Positions 60,035 through 64,000 of a stretch of 64,000 nucleotides of DNA are shown one piece after another. The translations under genes were made by a program, and so were the position numbers. How positions within the stretch are numbered: the stretch's first letter is position 1; every line of letters begins with the position of its first letter. The notes beneath the pieces are model-generated. The model did not search any database. It was not told where the DNA came from and worked only from the letters and a program-made list of their open reading frames with translations. This DNA is from JAJECS01 sp965198185 (GTDB lineage Bacteria; Chloroflexota; UBA11872): assembly GCA_965198185.1 (NCBI GenBank), contig CBDAOU010000001.1:1-64000 (forward strand), read 5' to 3'.

Positions 60035-61492
60035 ATGACGGCTGGCATGCGGGTGCGGATGGCGCCGAGTCCGACCGGCGACATTCACATCGGCAACGCG
60101 CGGACGGCGCTGATGAACTACCTGATGGCGCGGCAGTCGGGCGGCACGTTCATCCTGCGCGTCGAGGACACGGACCGCGAACGCAGCGATCCGCAGAAGG
60201 AGGCCGGGATCTACGACGGCCTGCGCTGGCTGTCCCTCGACTGGGATGAAGGCCCGGACGTCGGCGGCCCCTACGGCCCGTATCGACAGAGCGAGCGCGA
60301 CGACGTGCACCGCGAGGCCATCGAGGCGCTGCTGGCGGCGGATGCGGCCTACTACGACTACACGACGGCCGAGGAGCGCGCGGCCGAACGCGAGGCGCAA
60401 ATTGCTCGCGGCCAGACGCCGCGCTACAGCGGCAGCGGGCGCTCACTGACGAGCGCGCAGATCGCGGAGCGGCAGGCGGCGGGCGTGGTGCCCGCCGTGC
60501 GCTTTGCCTCCGGCTCAGGCGCCGTGGGCTTCGAGGACGGGGTGTTCGGGCCTCTCGAGACCGACGCCGCGGAGATCGAGGACTTCGTGATCGCCCGGGG
60601 CGATGGATCGGCTCTCTACAACATGGCCGTGGTGGCCGACGACCGCTCCATGGCGATCAGCCACGTCGTGCGGGGCGCCGACCACACCTCCAACACGTTT
60701 CGCCAGGTGCTGCTCTACCGCGCACTGGGCTGGGAGCCCCCGCGGTTCGCGCACCTGCCGCTGTTGCTCAACATGCGGCGTCAAAAGCTGTCCAAGCGGG
60801 ACGGCTCGCAATGGCTGGGTGAGTACCGGGCGCAGGGCTATCTCCCAGAAGCCGTGGTGAACTTCATGGTGTTTCTCGGCTGGTCGCCGGGTGACGAGCG
60901 CGAGCTGTTCAGCCTGGACGATCTGGTCGCCGAGTTCAGCTTGGCGCGGGTCAATCGCGCGGACGCCGTGTATGACGTGCAGCGGCTGGATCACTTCAAC
61001 GGCGTCTGGCTGCGGGGGCTCGACATGGACACGCTGGCGGAGCGGGCGCTGCCGTTCGCCCAGGCCGGCGGTCTGGCGGTGGACGACGTGCAGCGGGACT
61101 ATTTCCAGCAGGCGCTGGCGCTCGAGCAGGAGCGGATCGGCCACCTGAGCGACGTGCCGGACATGATGGGGTTCTTCTTCGACGACGACCTCGATCCCGA
61201 TGTGGACCTGATGCGATTCAAGCGCCATGACCGGGCCGAGACCGCCGGGGCGTTGTCGACCGTTGAGGAGCTGGTGCGCGAACTGCCGGAGTTCAACATT
61301 GCGGGAATCGAGACGGCGCTGCGCGGACTGGCGGAGCGGCTGGGCTGGAAGACGGGCGACCTGTTCATGCCCATCCGGATTGCGGTGACCGGCCGGCGCG
61401 CCACGCCGCCGCTGTTCGAAACCATGGCGGTGCTCGGCCGCGAGCGGTGCTTGGTTCGTCTGCAACGCGCGCGGGCCAAGCTGACCGACTAG
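60035..61492 (+). CDS. gltX: Glutamyl-tRNA synthetase
   Basis: A 485-residue class I aminoacyl-tRNA synthetase. The HIGH motif is MAPSPTGDIHIGNARTALMN, the KMSKS motif is RQKLSKRDG, and the Glu-site text includes FILRVEDTDRERS and SHVVRGADHTSNTFRQVLLY. The anticodon-binding half follows. Normal length. It starts ATG; an internal ATG four codons later (MRVRMAPSPTG) is also possible. The GNAT gene follows eight bases later, probably co-transcribed. Confidence 0.95.
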   Translation: MTAGMRVRMAPSPTGDIHIGNARTALMNYLMARQSGGTFILRVEDTDRERSDPQKEAGIYDGLRWLSLDWDEGPDVGGPYGPYRQSERDDVHREAIEALLAADAAYYDYTTAEERAAEREAQIARGQTPRYSGSGRSLTSAQIAERQAAGVVPAVRFASGSGAVGFEDGVFGPLETDAAEIEDFVIARGDGSALYNMAVVADDRSMAISHVVRGADHTSNTFRQVLLYRALGWEPPRFAHLPLLLNMRRQKLSKRDGSQWLGEYRAQGYLPEAVVNFMVFLGWSPGDERELFSLDDLVAEFSLARVNRADAVYDVQRLDHFNGVWLRGLDMDTLAERALPFAQAGGLAVDDVQRDYFQQALALEQERIGHLSDVPDMMGFFFDDDLDPDVDLMRFKRHDRAETAGALSTVEELVRELPEFNIAGIETALRGLAERLGWKTGDLFMPIRIAVTGRRATPPLFETMAVLGRERCLVRLQRARAKLTD

Positions 61493-61499
61493 CCCGGCC

Positions 61500-62597
61500 A
61501 TGAGTGGGCTGCGCTTCGTTCAGGCGCCGTCGCCGAAGCCGGGGCGCACCGACATCTGGGCCGAGCGCGACGGCGAGCGCGTGTGCGCGCTGGAAGTGAT
61601 GGCGGCGCCCGTTCGACTGGCCGGGGCGGCGCTGCGCACGGCGGGCATCGCGAACGTCTTCACGCCGGAGCCTCACCGGCGCCGCGGCTACGCCAGCGCG
61701 CTGATGGCGCACACCCACGAAGTCCTCGCTAATGCCGGCTACTCGACGGTGGCGCTCTTCGGGATTCCCGGGTTCTACGGGCAGTTCGGCTACGCCACGA
61801 TCGGGTGCGACTTTGCGATTGAGGTCGAGACGCAAGTCGCCGAGCAGGTGGGCGGCAGTCATCGCCTGCGTGCGGCGAGCGCGGACGACCTTCCGGCGGT
61901 GGCCGAGATGTACAACTCGGTCAACGCTGGCCTGGACGGCTCGGTCGTCCGCGACCCCACTGACTGGATCGGCCTGCGCCACGGCTCGACGATCCTCGGC
62001 ACGAAGGGTCTATGGATCTCCGAGGACGCCGGTGGACGGTCCGCGGGATACGTGGCACTGCGCGAGGACGCCAGCAGGGCGGAGGTGATTGACGGCGGGT
62101 TCACGGATTCGGCGGTTGCACCCTCGCTGGTGGCGCATGCGGCCGCCGAGGCCGCGCAGCGGCGGGCGTCGACCATCAGGTTCGAGCTGCATCCAGAGTT
62201 CGGCCTTGGCTCCTACGTGCGGCGGATGGAGTGCAGGCTCGAATCCGTCCGACCTCACGACTCCGGCTATATGCTGCGCATCCTCGACCAGGACGCGGTG
62301 CTGCGGGCCGTCGAGCCGGCGCTGCGTGCGCGGGCTGCGGCGTACGGCACAGAAGCTCCGGCCCACCTGCGCGTCACGACGGCATTAGGTACGACAACCC
62401 TGGAACTCGGGGGCCGCGGGCCGGAACGCACGCTGGCGCTGCCGCACGAGCGTCTGGCTCAGCTTCTCTTCGGCTATTGGTCAGCCGCCGAGGTCGCCGA
62501 AGTCGAGGGCGTGCGCATCGCAGCGCGGGACGTGCCGTGGCTGTCGGCGCTCTTTCCGCGCGGCGATGCCTACTGCTACGAGCCGGACAGGTATTGA
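61500..62597 (+). CDS. GNAT-family N-acetyltransferase (Eis-like)
   Basis: A 365-residue protein of the enhanced-intracellular-survival-like shape: an N-terminal GNAT domain with the acetyl-CoA loop HRRRGYASALMAHTHEVL and GIPGFYGQFGYATIG, a second degenerate GNAT domain, and a C-terminal sterol-carrier-like domain (ALGTTTLELGG). It acetylates an amine of unknown identity. ATG start eight bases after gltX. Confidence 0.85.
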   Translation: MSGLRFVQAPSPKPGRTDIWAERDGERVCALEVMAAPVRLAGAALRTAGIANVFTPEPHRRRGYASALMAHTHEVLANAGYSTVALFGIPGFYGQFGYATIGCDFAIEVETQVAEQVGGSHRLRAASADDLPAVAEMYNSVNAGLDGSVVRDPTDWIGLRHGSTILGTKGLWISEDAGGRSAGYVALREDASRAEVIDGGFTDSAVAPSLVAHAAAEAAQRRASTIRFELHPEFGLGSYVRRMECRLESVRPHDSGYMLRILDQDAVLRAVEPALRARAAAYGTEAPAHLRVTTALGTTTLELGGRGPERTLALPHERLAQLLFGYWSAAEVAEVEGVRIAARDVPWLSALFPRGDAYCYEPDRY

Positions 62598-62610
62598 CGC
62601 GGGACGTGCG

Positions 62611-62640
62611 GACGCGGGCGCCCACTGGGGACGCCCCTAC
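62611..62640. repeat. Half unit of the GTAGGGGC palindromic repeat
   Basis: GACGCGGGCGCCCACTGGGG and ACGCCCCTAC resemble one arm of the paired repeat at 9259-9326. It lies just after the acetyltransferase stop. Confidence 0.4.
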
Positions 62641-62735
62641 ACGCGAACCGCATTCAGCGGCCCGCGCTGCGCGCAGCGTGCAGCCCGACGTGAGTATGCT
62701 TTCCAGGCTGTCGGGCATTGTGAGATAGCCGATTA

Positions 62736-63041
62736 ATGACCACCAGGCTTGAGGACGAATTCCATCGAGCAATAGAGAACAACGTCTATGCCGATTTCAA
62801 GTCCCACAGCTTTCCAATGTTCCTCTTGCAAGCGATTCGCAGACATGGTGGGGTTTTTGCGGCAAAGCAACTGCTCGACATTTCTCCGGTTCGATCGGGG
62901 TTAACCGAACTCTGCCAACGAGAGCGACTCCATATGTCCGTGGAATCCCTGATGTTGCAGGAGCGATGGAAACCCCTGTTCAGCGTTGACGAGTTGAAGC
63001 TCGCGCGGCAGCGTCTGAAAGACTTGGGCTACGAGCCCTGA
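62736..63041 (+). CDS. Hypothetical protein
   Basis: A 101-residue soluble protein: LEDEFHRAIENNVYADFKSH, then RHGGVFAAKQLLDISPVRSG and a C-terminal RLHMSVESLMLQERWKPLFS, VDELKLARQRLKDLGY. It is less GC-rich than its neighbours, so it may be acquired. The C-terminal pattern (Sve..mL...w..LFs..El..Ar.rL..lGY) recurs in many small bacterial proteins of unknown role, from memory; not checked. Confidence 0.65.
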   Translation: MTTRLEDEFHRAIENNVYADFKSHSFPMFLLQAIRRHGGVFAAKQLLDISPVRSGLTELCQRERLHMSVESLMLQERWKPLFSVDELKLARQRLKDLGYEP

Positions 63042-63074
63042 TCGGAGTAGCTGCGGACGCGGCGGGGATTGGCC

Positions 63075-63575
63075 CTACCCGGGGGTCCCCGCGCCTGACA
63101 GCGGCGCCGCTTCGCAACTGGCGCAGTCGGCGCGGAACGTGCGCCAGCGCCTGATGAGCAGCGCGGTGAGGATGAGCATGGTGGCGACGTTGATAAACGG
63201 TCGCGCCGGCTCGATGACGTTGAGCACGCCGGCGGTGCCGAATGCGGCCACCAGCAGGCCGTTGCAGAGCGGACAGGACACGGCGAACGCCGCCAGGAAG
63301 CCACCGCTGAAGATGGCCGTGCCGCTCTGCGTAATTCGGCGCGACTGCGCATAGACGCTCAGCCCCGACAGCGCGCCCAGCAGGGCCGCGTTGACAACCC
63401 AGATCGGGTAGTCGATGGCCAGCAGCTGCGTTTGGCGCTCGAGGGCCGGCGTGTCGATGGCGCCGGTGACGAGACCGACGACGACGAAGAACAGGACGGC
63501 CACGGCAAGCCCGACACCGATGGCACGCCACAGCTCCGGCGAAATGGACTTTGCTTGCTGGCGCAGCGTCATCAT
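63075..63575 (-). CDS. Hypothetical membrane protein with CPLC motif
   Basis: About 166 residues, roughly four hydrophobic segments (VGLAVAVLFFVVVGLVTGAI, WVVNAALLGALSGLSVYAQS, FSGGFLAAFAVSCPLCNGLL, FINVATMLILTALLI). The third span contains SCPLCNG and the tail DCASC, so two CxxC pairs could bind metal or take part in redox. The Met at 63575 was chosen over an upstream one that adds a non-hydrophobic leader. No family recognised with confidence. Confidence 0.6.
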   Translation of the reverse strand: MMTLRQQAKSISPELWRAIGVGLAVAVLFFVVVGLVTGAIDTPALERQTQLLAIDYPIWVVNAALLGALSGLSVYAQSRRITQSGTAIFSGGFLAAFAVSCPLCNGLLVAAFGTAGVLNVIEPARPFINVATMLILTALLIRRWRTFRADCASCEAAPLSGAGTPG

Positions 63576-63801
63576 GGCCGGCCTCCACATGCCTGGTCGA
63601 GAGCGCTGGGTTGCCACAGTCTACGCAGACGTATGCACAACCCCCTCAGGCCAAAGGGTGTGCTGGAAGAACCTGCGCGACTCCAGGTTGGGCGGGCCTG
63701 GCTTCCGGCTTCCGCCGGAATGACGGAGGGATGGGCAACGCCCCACTGGTGCGGGACGCCGCTGGTCGAGCCCGCCGGTCCATCGTCGGCCTGCGTCGAA
63801 A

Positions 63802-64000
63802 CTAGCCCCTGTAGTCGAACTCCAACACCACGCCCAGGGTCTCGCCGATTCGGTTGTAGAGGAGATCGAATGCGTCGGCGGCCTGCAGGAACGGGTAGCG
63901 ATGGGTTGTCATGCGCTCGGGAGCGACTTGCCCGGATTCCAGGAGGTCCATGCCGCGACGGGCCGACGCCGCGTCGGGGCCGCGCCGGTAGTAGCCGCCG
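63802..64000 (-). CDS. Medium-chain (zinc-type) alcohol dehydrogenase, C-terminal end
   Basis: The last 65 or so codons of a gene whose start lies beyond the window. Reads ARRGMDLLESGQVAPERMTT, HRYPFLQAADAFDLLYNRIG, ETLGVVLEFDYRG, stop. This matches the end of MDR-family dehydrogenases, where the final helix precedes a short strand. Catalytic and zinc ligands are outside the window. Confidence 0.7.
   Translation of the reverse strand, partial: GGYYRRGPDAASARRGMDLLESGQVAPERMTTHRYPFLQAADAFDLLYNRIGETLGVVLEFDYRG

Noticed and set aside
1..64000. CRISPR array, rRNA operon, prophage or integrase
   Set aside because: No regularly spaced repeats, no rRNA sequence, and no phage structural or integrase gene were seen.

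Overview
The window is GC-rich, densely coded bacterial DNA. No rRNA or other direct taxonomic marker is present. The gene mix suggests an uncultivated Chloroflexota lineage of the SAR202/Dehalococcoidia kind: an enolase-superfamily dehydratase, PhyH dioxygenase, hydantoinase A/B, Gfo/Idh/MocA oxidoreductases, aldo/keto reductases, amidohydrolase, DUF2344/TIGR03936 protein, VanW protein, DPPR-synthase-like UbiA and SecD/SecF. This is an inference from gene content, not a phylogeny.

Layout. 1-10 kb is catabolic: the end of a peptide-type solute-binding protein, an aldo/keto reductase, an enolase-superfamily enzyme, the relic of a second binding protein, a DppB permease, a hyuA-hyuB-zinc-finger operon and a DapA-like aldolase. 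10-14 kb holds a NUDIX hydrolase, a frameshifted hypothetical protein, a PhyH dioxygenase and ferritin. 14-19 kb is a tandem duplication of a three-gene ABC-2 exporter operon; the first copy has lost almost all of its ATPase by an in-frame deletion. 19-41 kb is mostly conserved: M14 peptidase, tRNA-Pro, VanW protein, nth, transaldolase-like enzyme, dprA, secDF, UbiA, aconitase, HNH nuclease, DUF2344 protein with a kinase, and DUF5069 with NIF3.

41.9-46.3 kb lies between an intact tRNA-Lys and a decayed tRNA-like copy. It holds a ThDP enzyme, an IS110-family insertion with a candidate bridge RNA, and a wrecked IS5-family transposase. 46.6-50.5 kb is catabolic again: an oxidoreductase, Rieske protein, amidohydrolase and a twice-frameshifted aldo/keto reductase. 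50.6-52.8 kb is the most unusual locus. A near-consensus promoter precedes an IS1595-like transposase N-terminus fused in frame to an MT-A70 DNA adenine methyltransferase. A BglII-like restriction endonuclease with one frameshift and a small basic protein follow. 53-56 kb holds a pncA-pncB NAD salvage pair, tRNA-Gln and a HAD-NUDIX pair. 56.4-59.8 kb is an accessory patch: small membrane and exported proteins, a GIY-YIG protein, an ORF with an internal TGA, partial copies of the upstream NUDIX gene and a set of very small Cys-containing ORFs. gltX, an Eis-like acetyltransferase and a few others close the window.

Several genes carry single-base frameshifts, and one (pncB) carries two that compensate. 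Either many genes are decaying or the assembly has indel errors, so each broken gene should be read with that in mind.
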